DNA from: Cheiracanthium punctorium
Taxonomy: Eukaryota > Arthropoda > Arachnida > Araneae > Cheiracanthiidae
Assembly (NCBI GenBank): GCA_038373885.1
Contig: JAWZYV010013164.1
Coordinates: forward strand, 59,625-123,624
DNA: 64,000 nt
Direction of reading: 5' to 3'
Part shown: positions 12,701 through 27,700 of the stretch, one piece after another
Position numbering within the stretch: the first letter of the stretch is position 1
Layout of the letters: each line of letters starts with the position of its first letter
Position numbers and translations under genes: made by a program
The notes under the pieces: generated by a model
The model's database searches: none
Told to the model about the DNA's origin: nothing
What the model saw: only the letters and a program-made list of their open reading frames with translations

Positions 12701-15700
12701 TGTTTTCTCAACTCAGGGCAATCTCGACTCTCATTGACTGGTCAGAGGAGTTGCCATAAATAGCTTCCCTGCAATGTCGCCAAGCCAACACAATAGGGTT
12801 ACCACAATAAACCATCCATCGTCAATTTTGGTGCAAAAAAATGTAGGATGTATATTGAAGCTTAGCCAATAAAATACCAACTCTAGTGAAACTAAAACCT
12901 TCACATAAACTTTTTTCTTTTTTTCCTTAGAAAACTTTAAATAAGAATTATAATTTTTAAGATTTATAACAAAATATAAATACTTCAAAGGGCCTTTTAA
13001 AACAGAACATAAAAATATGAAGTTTTTAAGGGCTTTTTGAGTACTATGGGAGCTATCAACTTATATGAATAAACAGAAGGAATTTATTAAAATGGAACTG
13101 CAAAATTATAATAAACAAGACAGTCAACTAAAAATTTTAAAAGCATACATTTCCTGCCCCCTCCCCTCTCCTTAAACTGCCAAATCCAGTTCTTCGTCAT
13201 TAGTCATTGTCACAGATGACAATGAGACCAGAGGACATACAGGACAGATTAATCACCAATTTTAAGGTCTAACACCCACCTCCTAAAGCTCTGTTGTGTA
13301 AATTATCCAGCCCCTCTCACCTTGCAACCTGAGCACTGAAACACACAGTGATGTAGCATCTCTAGCTGATCTTTGTCAAGCAGCTAAGCAATCTTGAAAT
13401 AAGGATCAAATCAAAATCTTCAACACAACTGTTTTTCATAATGTTATCATAATTAAGACACCAGTCATTCAACGAAGCTCTGATTGAGATTTGTTTGGTG
13501 ACAAACCAAAATGATGAAGATTATGCAAGTTTTATACTAAAATATGTAGCTATGTTTTTAAAAAGGTCACAACAAATAGCATAAAACAGTGCATTAAAAA
13601 TAATCATCAGCATGTAAAATAGTTTTGTGTAGAGACATTTGACACTAATTAATATAACTTCAGGCTAATCAGCAATGAAACAGAAGTAGATGTATGTATT
13701 TACTATTTTGGAAAAAATTAAAGCAACCATTATTAAATTCAAGAGCAATGGCAGCTGAAGAAATAATTTTTAAATCCTTGAGCAGACTAGTTTATATATA
13801 AAAAAAAATTCTAAACCAAAAGCACTTAAAAAGAAAACACAAATTTATATAGACATGCGAGTTTCAATTTCCTTGACAGTGGTTCTATTTTTGGTCTGAT
13901 TTTTTAGTTGACATACAGTAGACCCCCTATAACAGGGGTTCTTATAAGATGGACTCATATATGGCAAAAAGTTATGATTGTGTTCGTATAACATGTTAAA
14001 AGAGGAGTGTATAGCATGGTAAAATGTGACATATGTTTTGATTTTATGATGCTTTAGCTCCAGAAATTAATATGACTTTTGAATGGCAACACTAAAAGAA
14101 ATCTTCGCCTGTACTGGAGTAATATAGGCACAAACTGCCAGTGCCATTTCACGAATCGCAACATATATGATGAACTAAGGAGATTGCCTGTTTATTTCTA
14201 ATTGTGATGTATTAAACATATCAGACAGGACTTATATTGTATGATTTATTTTATTCAACAAGAGGAAGAAGAAGTTTCAAGAAAATAAATCTTTGTGAAT
14301 TTAAACCTGATGTAGTCTAGAGGAAGTACATATCGGCTATCTCTGGTGCATACACAGTATCAAGTAACCAGTATTTTCAGTGAAATGTGTTAAATAAATT
14401 GAGAAAGGTGTCATACGTACAAGTCCAATAATTTTTATGTTATACTTACATAACTTAATTTACTAAAATGGAAGATATAGTTCTATTGGAAATTGTTAAT
14501 AATAATCTTAAAATTTGTTACTTTCTCATGTGGAGCTTAAAGTCTTTCATACATAAAATGGAAATAAAATAAGTTCTTCAAAATACTTTCTAAAAATTCT
14601 ATTTATGATTCTAGTTGCAGTTTTTTGACAACTCCAGCAAGATTCCTAGGTATTTTTTTCGGATGGCAGAGGATGCCCTGCTCACTCAAATAAGGTGTGT
14701 AGCGGTTGGGCAGAGCATTTTGCACTCCAGCTGAAGTATAGCTCAGGTCTCGTACAACAGGGATTCATATAACATCGAATGTATCTACCGTGTTATGGGG
14801 GAGACTACTGTACTTTAGTCAGCCATTTTTCCCCCACTGTAGTTAACAAAATAACACTTTCCTTTCAGAATTTTAAAATTACAAGAATGTCCAATTACTT
14901 CAAATAAAAATACCAAAAACAGTAATGCCATTAACAGTAGATAGGTTTATATTTTAAAAAATATTACAGAGGAAAGTCTAAATAAAATAGCAAACAGAAG
15001 TAAAAAGCATCATTACTACAGCAAGTTCAGGGCAATTTCGATTCAAAATGGTGAAATGGGGGATTTAAATAATCTAGGAAAACAGTTATGATAAACTGAA
15101 GGAACTGGTACAAGCTGTTCCATCACTGATAGCTATTCATTCTTACTCAGATGTTCATACAATAGGTATAACTTCCAGCAACAACATATTTAATGAATAG
15201 TTTAAACAGTTGGTTCTAAATAGGCTTTTGCAAATGTTGGATTGCAGAAAACAGATATCAAAAACCTTTAAAAAAATAAATAAAACTAGCACTTAAAGTA
15301 TGATTGATAATGAATAAATGCCAATACAATCTATATATAAATGTACCATGAAAAGAAAAATTAAGAGTAAATTCAGATTGGGTTTTAAAACTTAACTACA
15401 AATTTGCATATACACATTAGTCCAAAAATCTAAAGGCTAGTAAAAACTACATCATATAATTAAATTGCAACTTCAGTTTTCATTTATTTATTTTACTTTA
15501 CAAAAATTTCAAGCTAAATTCTATGGTTGATACAAATAACAACTTCCAGTAAAGGAAATTTCCTATTTCTTTTTCATAACAAGAAATTAGTATAAATGTA
15601 AAAAATTACAGGGTAAAATATTCACTAAGTAAAAAAGCATATAAAATGCTACAATGGAAATAATTATTCCTTTTCCATGCAACATCACTTTATGTACAGG

Positions 15701-18700
15701 ATATGTAGAAATCATAAAAATATTTTAAATTTACGTAAAGGCCATTGTATGCTAAATCTTTAAAATTATTACAACGCCATGATTATTGTTTACAGAAGCT
15801 TAAACCATAAATTAAAATAGTACTTTTTGAATGAAAAATATATTAAAATGCTATGACTTGTTTGAAAAAAAAAAAAAAAGACCTGTTTTACAGTCTTTGA
15901 ATAAATTAAAAACTAACCGCACCAAGGACTCAAAAATATCAGGCTATCTCTTTATAGCTTTGTACTATAAAAAAATAAAATAAATAAGATTTGCCAATTA
16001 TGAAACTTCCTGAAAAAACTTAGGCATAACTTCCTCAAAACTGGACACTTTTAGCAAAATATCATGTATTAAAAAAGTTATGTTGAATAACTTTACTGTT
16101 TGGTACAGTATGCTACAGCTTGTGAAGGTATATCTTAAAATAATTTTAAGTATTTGAAGTAATTAGTATGAATACCTGTATATTATATAAAATTTATAAC
16201 ATAGTAATATAAAGAGAAAGTGTCCTTTTAATAGAAAAACACATTTTTAATGAGATAGGGCAGATTAAATAGATAAATATTCTCAGACTAATGTCAAATC
16301 AAAACTGTTGTCTTTATACACAAGTTAAAAAACACTTCAAAAATAAAAAGGTGTTGAAATAAGAAAGTCAACTTTCACCATTAAGTTTTATAACAAAAAG
16401 CTGGTTTTACAAAAATTACATTATTTAAAATTAAATACAATTTATAATTATCAATTTTAGTTTTTTTTTTAATAAAAAATCATTATGTTTCAGCAAAGCA
16501 TAGTTGGAAATTTTAACACCACACATTTTTGGAAGTGATTTTTAACAAGTGCAGGAAGATAATACTTCCATCCTAGCATTGCTATAGAATTTGCAATCTT
16601 TTCATGTACCCTACTTCTTTTTAAAGTTTGTAGTTCCATTAACAGAACACTTGTAATCTTTTTAATTACAGTTTTAATATTGAGCAATATATTTTAAATA
16701 CTATTTAAATAAGAACACATAATAGAAATTTTTTACTACCAAAATGTATATTAATGAGATTTTAAGGGCATTAAATTTCATGTTTTTGATATCCACTTTT
16801 TCTACAGTTCACACTGCAAAAGATGATTATTTGCAGCTGATATAAATAAACATAACTTACCAATTTCCCCATTAATGATCGTTGTTGGTGATTTCTCTAC
16901 ATAAATTGAGCACTTGATGCAGAAGAACCAAACAAACAATTTGCGTATGAAGAATACATTACACTACAACAACAATTTCAAGTAATGAAATGACTATTTT
17001 CTGAAAATAAAATGAAACAAACAAAATAAATTTTATGAAAACAAACACTGTAAAATTTATAATGGAAACTTTAATATTTTTTAATTTCTAAGAAACTCCA
17101 AAATACTTCAAAGTTTCTATTCATAGATCTATAAATTTTACAGATTTTCATAAAAAGTATTTTGTCACTGCATAAAATTAAAGAGAGGGCAAAATGTATC
17201 CCCAAATTTTGAGCAGTAAATGTATAAACAGTTTCATGTCAATTGTGCCCTTTAATTATGCTTACATACTATTCAATGAATATAAAATTCCAATGTTTAA
17301 ATAGGAAAGGGAGAAAAATTATGACAAAAATGCAGAAAAACTCTCATGAAGGTAGAAAATCATAAATAAAAGAACAAAATTTGTTTTACTTTTCTGCTTT
17401 TGTGATATTTGTTGTATGGTCCACACAGTTCAGCAGCAGAAAGCACTTTTGCATCTGTACTTCCAGTGAATAAACCAGGAACTTGTTGTGATTGAACCCA
17501 TTCTTGAATCTAACGAAATGAAAAAGATACATTAATGGCAACAGAAATATAGCAATTTTGAGACAAAATTTCGAATACTAGATAATTAAAAAAGAAAAAA
17601 GAACAAGTAAATGTTTTAAAATTTACAGCACTTCAATCTACATTTTGTCCAAGCTAGCAGGTTAAACGAATAATCATGCTCATGATTGTGCAGGGGAATT
17701 TTTTTTTTTTTTTTTTTTTTTTTTTGTATTGAAAGAAAGAAAGATTTTCATTTTAATTACTAACACAAAGTTTTCAAAGAAATTCTTTTAAACAAAAAAG
17801 TATAAAATGATTCTAATAAAACAATTTTCCCCACTTGAATTTTAAATATTACAAAATGACATATAAAGGATTATATAAAATTTGAATACTAGCATACATT
17901 TACTTTCCTAAAGATACAAATTTTCTTTCAGAAATTATTTTTACAAAAAGAGAAAGAACAGTAGCATTTTTAAACATCATGTAAAGCAAATCTGTAACAA
18001 TCAAAGTTTATTTTACAAAGAGGATGTCACACTAATAATAATCCAGCTTTAAACTTCAGTAGTAAAAGAAAGTAAAACTCCACATTAAATGTTATACTTT
18101 ATATTTTTTTTTTTTTTTTGCCAAACAAACCACTCAGTAAACTCTACTGATTGCTTAATGAAATAATTTAAAAATAATGTGATTAAATAATTTATTTGTT
18201 ATGCATATCAAGACTTCATAATGCCTAATAAAAATTTCCAAAGATCTTTGCATATCATCATTAAAAAAAAAAAAAAATGAAAAGCATAATAATAATAATA
18301 TTGAATGTCTTTTAAACACATGTTGCACTCTCCAAAGATAAGGAAAGACAAAAGATATACATACACTTTCTTGAGCATCTTGTAAAGTCTTTAAAGATTC
18401 AGGATCATTTGGATTACTCTGAAGCTTTGTTATAGCTTGAAATCTCTTAGCGACTATTGATGATATATCTAATTTCTGGAAACACAATAATATTATGAAA
18501 TTTATTTGAATACATTACAGGTGCACAGTCTATAGCAAAAATTTCCTAACTATTCATACATTTTACTTCAAGAAATCCCCCAACAGCAAAACCCCCTTTT
18601 TATTTTTTAAAAATTTTGTTACAATTTACTTGAAATAATTTTTTTTTACTGTAATATAACTCTTGATGCACTTAAGCAGGAGGGAAAAAAGAGTTACTAT

Positions 18701-21700
18701 AAGCTTTACGTAAGATACTGGTTTTTAGATTTTACCAATACTGACCACTGTTGTGACCAATATTGGTAAAATCCAATACTGCTTGTGGTGCTACGTTATT
18801 TATGTGACATACCTAAAGGAAAACATTAATTGCTACTTTTTAAATTCTGAATAATACCACATTAATTTTCTTCATCAATTTCATTCAGAACTGATTTCAG
18901 TTTATCTGAATAGCAAAAACTATTTGATTAAGAAATATTTTTTGAGTCAGATGAATCCTGTCTTAACTCTACACGATAAGAAAATTACTTTATGATAAGA
19001 AAATATTTTTAAGAATCAAAAGAAGAGAAATGGGACATTCATAAGAGTTTAAATTCAGGGGCTCCTAGACATTTTGAAATTTGCAGGCTTACTAGGAATT
19101 TTTGAAGGCTCATGGGAATCCTGTGGTAAAAAAAAAGGTTTAAAATTGCTGCTTATTAATTAAACATTTATGTGACATAGTCAGTTATCCAACACATAAT
19201 TATTTCGCCGAATAAAACTTACTTTGGGAGATTTAAACACAGATGCTGATGGAGTTGAAAATGTAGGAAATGTCGGTGCAGAAAATGTAGTTGAAGGCAC
19301 TGTAATAGCAGAATACTGCATCTGTTGCTCTGGAGGTACATACGCCTGCATAACATGCTCGCCTGACATCTGATAGATCATTGTACATGGCACGGCTGTT
19401 TGCATCTGAGATTCCACTGATGCAGTAGGCGGAGTCACAACAGATACAACTGGCAATTCTTCAACTTTAGGAACTTCAGGGGGTGGTGGACAGGGATAAG
19501 ATATGGCAATTGGTGGTGGTGGAGGAGGTAGTAGAACAGGTGTGTTAGTAACTTCAGGTAATGCTACTACAGCTTTTTCAGTTGCTGCAACAGTAGAAAC
19601 TGTTGTTTCAGGTTTAGTTTCCGTTTTTGAGCTTTCAGGCACAACTGGAACCCACTCCAGTTCTTTTTTCTTATGTTGATTCCCACTTGACACAGGAAAC
19701 TGAGAGCTAAGTTCGGCGACTTTTTGGGCATGTGTTTTAATAGGAAGTTGCACTGCATTCTGCAAAAGAGGGAAAAATGCTTAGTTAAAAATCTAAAAAT
19801 ATCATTGCAGATAATGAAAGAAAAATACCCAGATATATGTTAAAACAGGTATATGATAGGATTTCTCTTAGTGAAAAATGTTACAAGCTAACAAAACTGA
19901 TTGCAACATAACTGCAATTGCATTTACAAAAGTAAAATTGCCAATTACTACCCCCCCCCAAAAAAAAAGGAATATAATTAAAACTTTAATTTGAAAAAAA
20001 TAATGCTTACAGATAAAAACTTATCTTAAGTGAGAAAATCCTGCCAATCTAAAAACTGATAAATGAATGAAAAATTAATGTTTAAAACAAATAAATTTAA
20101 AACATATTTAATTTACAGTTTTGAATTTGTGCCTATGTGTATGATCTGGTAATCATTTTCTTGTTGACAAAGGGAAAAGCATTTGTGCCTCATGAAACAT
20201 AACGTAATTTTTACTTAAAAAAAAATATAGTAATCTTAGTTCTTACTGCAATGGGATTAAGCTTTATACACATATTAAGTAAAAGCATAGTAAAGACAAA
20301 CCTTTATGTTCAATTTTATCATTCCAGGCTCTTTCACCTTAAAAGGATGGTGAATAAATCCACTTTCATCCTCTGTTTTATCCCCATTATCCTCATTATC
20401 ACTGTCATTTGGTTCATTTTCTTTTTGTGACAATCGCTGGCAAAAATCTGAAAATAGAATATTTAAAAAAGTGTCTTCTATTAAAATTTGCAAGTAGTTC
20501 AATAAAAACTAGCTAATATAGGAATATTATAATAAAAGGTTCAGGAATAATAATAAGGTAATTCAGGAATATTATAATAAAAGGTTTGACAAATTAAATT
20601 AATAAAAAACTTTAACAGTTAACTGTTTTATTTAACTATTTATTTATAACAGATTTGTAACATGAATTTTAATCCAGTTTCTTAAGCGGAAAATGTAAAA
20701 TTAAACAGCTTAATGCAAAATATCTATCAAAATAAGCACTGATAAAGATATGCATTTGTTAACAAGATAAAAAAAAACTTCTGGCAGTAAATAACATTCT
20801 GCCAGGAAACTTTGATTTACACAAGGAGGGATTGATGCAGACAGTATTTGGCTCAGTTTTGTGGCCTCTTTACAGAATTATGATAAATTAAAACAAGCTC
20901 TTCACAAAAATACAATAAATTAAAACAGCCCTTAATTAACATTTTACCTTGTATTTTATTTATTTATTTATTTTTGTAAATTATTGTAACAAAAAAGTGA
21001 CTACAAAAACTCGTATGGAATTTCACAAAAATAAAGTTTTTACAAAAATGGGACCCTGCAAAAAATTCCTGAATGAACTCCTGAATGAACTTGTGTAACA
21101 AGTCAAAGAAAGTCTGAATTTTTGACACTAACTGGTGTATTGTGTTGCAAACAGTTGGTTGACTTGCAGGTAGTCAAGTCAATTAACTGTAAGATTTACA
21201 TAAATCCTAATACCCACAGCAAAATTTACTTTAAGCACAGTTCAATTAGTTGATCTCTCAGAAAACTTTTAGACTGCATGTTCTATAAAATGTAAGTTTA
21301 GCATTGATTTGTCAGACTTTTAATTCTGGACAGCTTTTTCAAGGTTAATAGATTAATGATTGATGTTCCCTTGAGAAATCAAACTGACTTGACTAATTAT
21401 TTATTTGTGTGATTTTTAAATGTTGCCATACAGCTTAATGAAAACAGAATCTAAACATTTACTTTACATTTTGAATAATTATTTGAATGTATTGAAAATT
21501 CAATTCAATTCATTAAATTTGAAAGTCCCCCCCCATAAAAAAAGGGGGAAGTAATTTGTGAAACAGTTTACCAGTTAATTCTTGCACTGATTTGCCACCA
21601 GCTTGAATTGAAATTAATTGTTCTTTTTTTAAATTTTCAACAGGCAACCCTTCTGGCAAAGTACCACTTTTCATCATTTTCAGAACATTTTTTCTCGCCA

Positions 21701-24700
21701 TTTCCAAAACTTTTGCTTGATCAATTTTGCCACTTTTATGTGAAGCCCTGCAAAATTGTTCAATAATAAATAATAATGTCATCAATTTAAAAATAATGAA
21801 AAAGAAAAATTATTTTAGTAAACATATAATAAAATAGAATAGGCAAGCTATTATACAGCTGCTTTACATGAGGGTTTTTTTTAAACAAACTGCAATAAAA
21901 CATTTAATTTCAGGTATCATTCTGTGTTATTTCTGGCAAGGATTAAAATGAAGTATCACATCCTGACTGACTTGATGTTAACAGATAAAACCAAACGTAT
22001 AACCAGAAAAGCAATTCATGTAGAGAGGATGATGCCCTCCCAGATCCCCCAAGCTATGGTTCCAACCACTAGGAATGCAGAAATACTGTGATTCTTGTTG
22101 TAGTGACTACCTTTGTAAGAAGATTGCCTACTTACAGTGACCACTTTGCAAATGTTCCCTTAGACTCATAAAAAATGTACTCCCTTTAGAAGGTGATCAA
22201 TTTTGCTATTAGAGAGGATTGTCATATTATGAAAGATTCTACTGCATTCATACTTCATCAACATAGATTATTTATTTACACATTTATTTTTGGTCCAAAA
22301 TTTCCTCCCAAACTCTGATGTATTTCTATTGAAGCAATTTAAAACAGGAAAAATAAATAATTTTGTACTAAACACATTAAATATCTTCAAAGTTTAAAAT
22401 TATAAAAGAAATACTATTATCTTATTTAGTTAAAATCAAGCACGGAGAAACCTTAGTTATAAAGTTAAAATCATTAAAAGCCAATAAAATCTCTGTAAAA
22501 GTTTAAAAAAGACAAACTATTTTAGCACTTTTGGCAGCTAGGTCGCTGCCATCTTCAGAACTGAGCTCGCTCGGCTCTCTTCCCGCTTCACCAACTCGAG
22601 CCACGTCTCCTCTATCTGCGCATGCGTCGTGTCGTTGATGGCTCTCTCGTGTTATTATTTCCAATGCTTCCCGTATTAAACTATAACTGTGGTTATTGTA
22701 ATTAGCTATTTTCTTAACATTTATGAAATCTAAATTTTCTTTTAATGCTAGGCGGGAGAGGGCAGTACTTTGTCTATTAGAATTAAAGAGCACATTAACG
22801 ATATAAAGTATGTCTTTAATTTTTCTTTTTGTTACACCGATGTAATGTCCGGGAAGGTTAGATTCTCTATAAGTAAAATTTATTTTGTAGACACCTGCTG
22901 TTTCTAAAGGGTTTAAAAGAATTCGATCTTTAAAATATCTTTAAAAGAATTCGATCCGATAAAGACAAAATAAACCCTTTAGAAATAGCAGGTGTCTACA
23001 AAATAAATTTTACTTATAGAGAATCTAACCTTCCTGGACATTACATTGGTGTAACAAAAAGAAAAATTAAAGACAGAATTAAAGAGCACATTAACGATAT
23101 GAAGTATAATAGACAAAGTATTGCCCTCTCCCGCCTAGCATTAAAAGAAAATATAGATATAGATTTCATAAATGTTAAGAAAATAGCTAATTACAATAAC
23201 CACAGTTATAGTTTAAAACAGGAAGCGTTGGAAATAATAACACGAGAGGGAGCCGTCAAGGACATGACGCATGCGCAGATAGAGGAGACGTGGCTCGAGT
23301 TGGTGAAGCGGGGAGCAAGCCGAGCAAGCTCAGTTCCGAAGATGGCAGCGACCTAGCTGTTGAAAGCGCTAAAATGGTTCGTCTTTTTTAAACTTTTACG
23401 GAGATTTTATTGGCTTTTAAAGATTTTAACTTTATTATTATTATCTTATTTGATGTACAAATGAAACAATATTTTTAAAAGTTTTTGCTTATTTATTTTT
23501 TTTTTTTTTTTGTGTGAGGCGAGGAAACTCTCTTGAACATTAACTGCTTTTTTCTACCCTTAAAATATACATTAAAAAATTTTGTAGGGCCCATGGAATT
23601 AAAAAACTACTTTACTTGTTTATCGGGTATAATTTAATGTGCCATTATAAAAAAATATTAAGATTTGAAGAAAAGGTAGAGAAAAGCTATGCACATTGTT
23701 TTCATTAAATATGTAAAATAGAAAGTTTGATAAAATATAGCATTTAAAAAAAAAAAAATTTTGCCATAACTTGCCGCTATGTGGAGCTGCAGAGCGTCGA
23801 ATTCTATTTCATTGGACTGCTTGCTATGAAAATACCGTTCAACCGTTTTTGATGAAAACTAGTACACGTGGATATTTGAGGACGTAGAATACTTTTACAT
23901 TATCCGTTTAGCTTTAATGTGCCCTAGATAGCACTGCAGAACGTCGAATTATATTTCGTTTAAACGCGTGCTATGAAAATACTGTTTAACCTATTTTGAT
24001 GAAAATTGGTACGTTTGGATATTTGAACACGGAGAATATTTTTACACTATACATTTTGCTATAACTTGCCACTAGGTGGAGCTGCAGAGCATCTATTCCA
24101 TTGGACTGCTTGCTATGAAAATACCGTTCAACCGTTTTTGATGAAAATTAGTACACATGGATATTTGAACATGGAGAATATTTTTACACTATCCATTTTG
24201 CTATGACTTGCCACTAGATGGTGCTGCAGCACATCAACTTCTATACTATTCGACCGATTGCTATAAAAATTTTATACTTACACATTTGAGCATAGAGAAT
24301 ATACTTTAATCATTCATTTAGTTGTTACTCACTACTAGATGGCACTGCAGAGCATGATTACTTTAATTCGTCATTATATGGCAATGCAGCGCGCCAAATT
24401 TTTTACAGCACAATTGATCTCTATGAAAATTGATATACAGATACTTGAACATGGAGAATATTTTCATGTTATCCATTTTGCTATAACTCGCAGCATATAA
24501 AGACTGTTCAACTGATCGCCATGAAAACTGGTATAGATAGATACTTGAACACGGAGAATATTTTGGCATTCTCTATTTTGCTGCCATTAGATGTTACTTC
24601 AAACCAACAACTTCAGGACCATTCAACTGATCGCCATGGAAAGTCGTATACATAGATGTTTGAACGGAAGAATATTTTCACCGCATCCATTTTGCTATAA

Positions 24701-27700
24701 CTCGCCTTCTGTACTGTTCAACCGCTTGCTATGAAAATACCGTTTAACTGATTTCGATGAAAATTGGTACACATGGATATTAGAGCACTGAGAATACTGT
24801 TACGCTACCATTTTGCTATGACTTGCCGCTACATGGCAATGCAATGCAACAACTTCAAAACCGTTCGACCTTAAAAATTGGTATACTTACACATATGAGC
24901 AGAGAGAATATTTTTTTTCATATTTATTTGGCTGTAGCTCACCACTAGATGGCACTGCAGCACATTATTACTTTAACTCGCCGCTAGATGGCATTGCAGC
25001 AATCAACTTCTTGGTCGGTCAACTGACCGTTCTGAAAATTGGTATACATACATATTTGAACACAGAGCATTATCCATTTTGCTATCACTCGCCCATTGAT
25101 GGCGCTGTAGCGTATTATTTTAATTCGGCACTAGATGGCGCTCAGCATATCTTGACCGTTAAATTGTTTGCTATGAAAATTGGTATACACAGACATTTGA
25201 ACATGAGCATATTTTGATGCTATCCATTTTGCAATAACTTTGACAGTAGATGGCGCTGCGCCGAATCATCTTCTTCACCATTCAAACGATCACCATGAAA
25301 TTCTAAATGCATGATTATTGAACACAGATAATATTTATGCGATATCCATTTTGCTATATCTATTTATTATGATAAATAGTAATTACAACAAACCCTAATA
25401 TAAAAAATCTATTCATTCCCGTGCAAAGAATGGGGCCACCAGATGGTATAATATAAATTAAATGATAATTAATAAACCTTATAATTTAGTAATAGATGGC
25501 ATGGTGGCAGCATCTTTCAATGAAAGAATTATGGCAACAAACAAGCTGTCCCAATATTTGTTAAGGGCAGGGTGCAAAGGTTTAAAAAAAGGCATTATTA
25601 TTAAAACTTTAAAAGGTGAAATACATAGGATTACTATAAAACCTTATAGGAAATACCTATTTCCAACGTACAAAATATATTTCGTCTGCCTTTACACAGC
25701 CATCTTCAGTCATTGTACGCTTCCTCGTCAATGGACATACAATGGACAATGGGCATTGATGAGGAAACGTACAACGACTGAAGATGGCTGTGTAAAGGCA
25801 GCCAAAATATATTTCGTACGTCGGAAATAGGCATTTCCTATAAGGTTTTATAGGGCATTATTATTTTTAAAAGGCATTGTACTTCTTCAAAAAGAGCACT
25901 AAACATATGGATAGAAGCACTTCTAATATATAAAAAATTAACTTTTTTACTTTACAAAACTGAGTAAAGCAATTAATTAGTTATGAATCTTTTATAATAT
26001 GTAAATTAATACATTTATAATCAATTTAATGTAAAAGAGTTAAGTTAATTAGCAAAGTTACTTCAAGACTAACTATAAACATAATTTATAAATATGTAGT
26101 TAAGTTCATACAACAATATTTCTTTAAAAATGTTTTTAAAAAGGCTTTTTTTTCTTTTTAATAAAACAATCACTCAAACATACCTAACATGCAAAAGAAT
26201 GTTTAAGTGAACATTTTACATAAGAAGCTGATCTTAATAAAAAGATTTATTTGATCACCTTGTTAAGAATCATCAATAACAATTTGACTAAATAAAGAAG
26301 CCCGGTGTTTTCTGCACTATGGGGAAGCGGGGTAGAAAGTGAAGAAAGTTCTGCATTTTTGTGCCCATTGTGAAGTTGGTACAATTTTAACACAAAGTTC
26401 ATAATATTTCAGTTTCTCAAAATATGAAAATAGACAAGGATAGCTAAATTTTCTTTTTCATTATCATACAGTCATTATAAGTATTCTTCTGTTGATTTTA
26501 ACAATTAGCTGCTCACCTGCACAGACTGACAATATTGGAATAGTGGCAAAAGAGATTACGATAAAGCTGAACAGATTAAGGGCTAAATAAACTTACGGTT
26601 TATTAAAAAGTAATGGAGATTTAAAAATAAATATGGAAAGAAATAAAAAACTTCCAAGGACAAAGGAGAGTCAGATTTTCATCATCTGAGTGCAAACTTG
26701 AATCAAAGGGCAACAAGATGCATTTTTTCTACAAAAAGGGCATCAGGGTGCGGCATCCTGCTGACCTTGCCTAGAATGAGCCCTGTCCGAGAAGATATTT
26801 TCCGACACTGAATAACAATGTGCACACTGACTATTGCAAGAGAGTAATTATTTCATTTTTTTCCAGAATGAAGATTTGAAGTGAAGCTGGAAACTAATCA
26901 CGTGACACACAAAAAAAATAGCCAAGTAGACCTTGAAGTTCAAACACTGATTTGAATATACCGGTAAAATCTAAATTTACCGTGCAAAACCATATATTGA
27001 CTCAGATGGGATGGGGAAAAAAGGAAGGGACTTATATTTGGGATAATGGAATGATTTCACTTTTGACGAGAGAAGGGAGGAGGATTATATTCCAGGGAGG
27101 GGTTACTTTTGAGATTTTATGGTAGTAAAAGTGATATATAAGCAGTGATCGCGATAACACCTCTAGATGCGTATTTCATGCCTTAGAAATTTAAAATACA
27201 CCTTAAGAATTTCGGAATGCATGATTTTAAGCATTGCTTTCCCATATAAAATTCCGTTTTATGATCGGTGATTATGGCGAGATTTCCCCTAGAAAATGAT
27301 TTTTATTTACAGTCAACTCTCTGAAATCTGTGATAACTTTTAATGTAAACAGTGAAATTTACAGTTAATACTAACAGTATACCTAGATTGTATAATCAGT
27401 TATTTTATATGATTTATGTGTTAAATGTAATTTAATTATGCATTTGAAAATGTAGCATAATTGTGCATTGCTTGAATTACTCCTATGGATAGGAAAATAC
27501 TTCTTCTAAAAAGGTTAAGGAGTATTTTTACTCTTCTGAAAAAATCTTAGATCCATCACTGAATATAAGACAATGTTTACAACAGAAAATTGATAAATAC
27601 CTTTTCTTTTCAGATGAGCTTGATCTAGAATGAGATTTTTCTTTATGTGGTGATTTATGTCTAGATTTGCTTTTAGACCTCGACTTTGATCTTTTAGACC

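Noticed and set aside
18727..18782. Inverted repeat TTTTACCAATACTG / CCAATATTGGTAAAA
   Set aside because: Short imperfect fold in AT-rich intron; no further support for a function.
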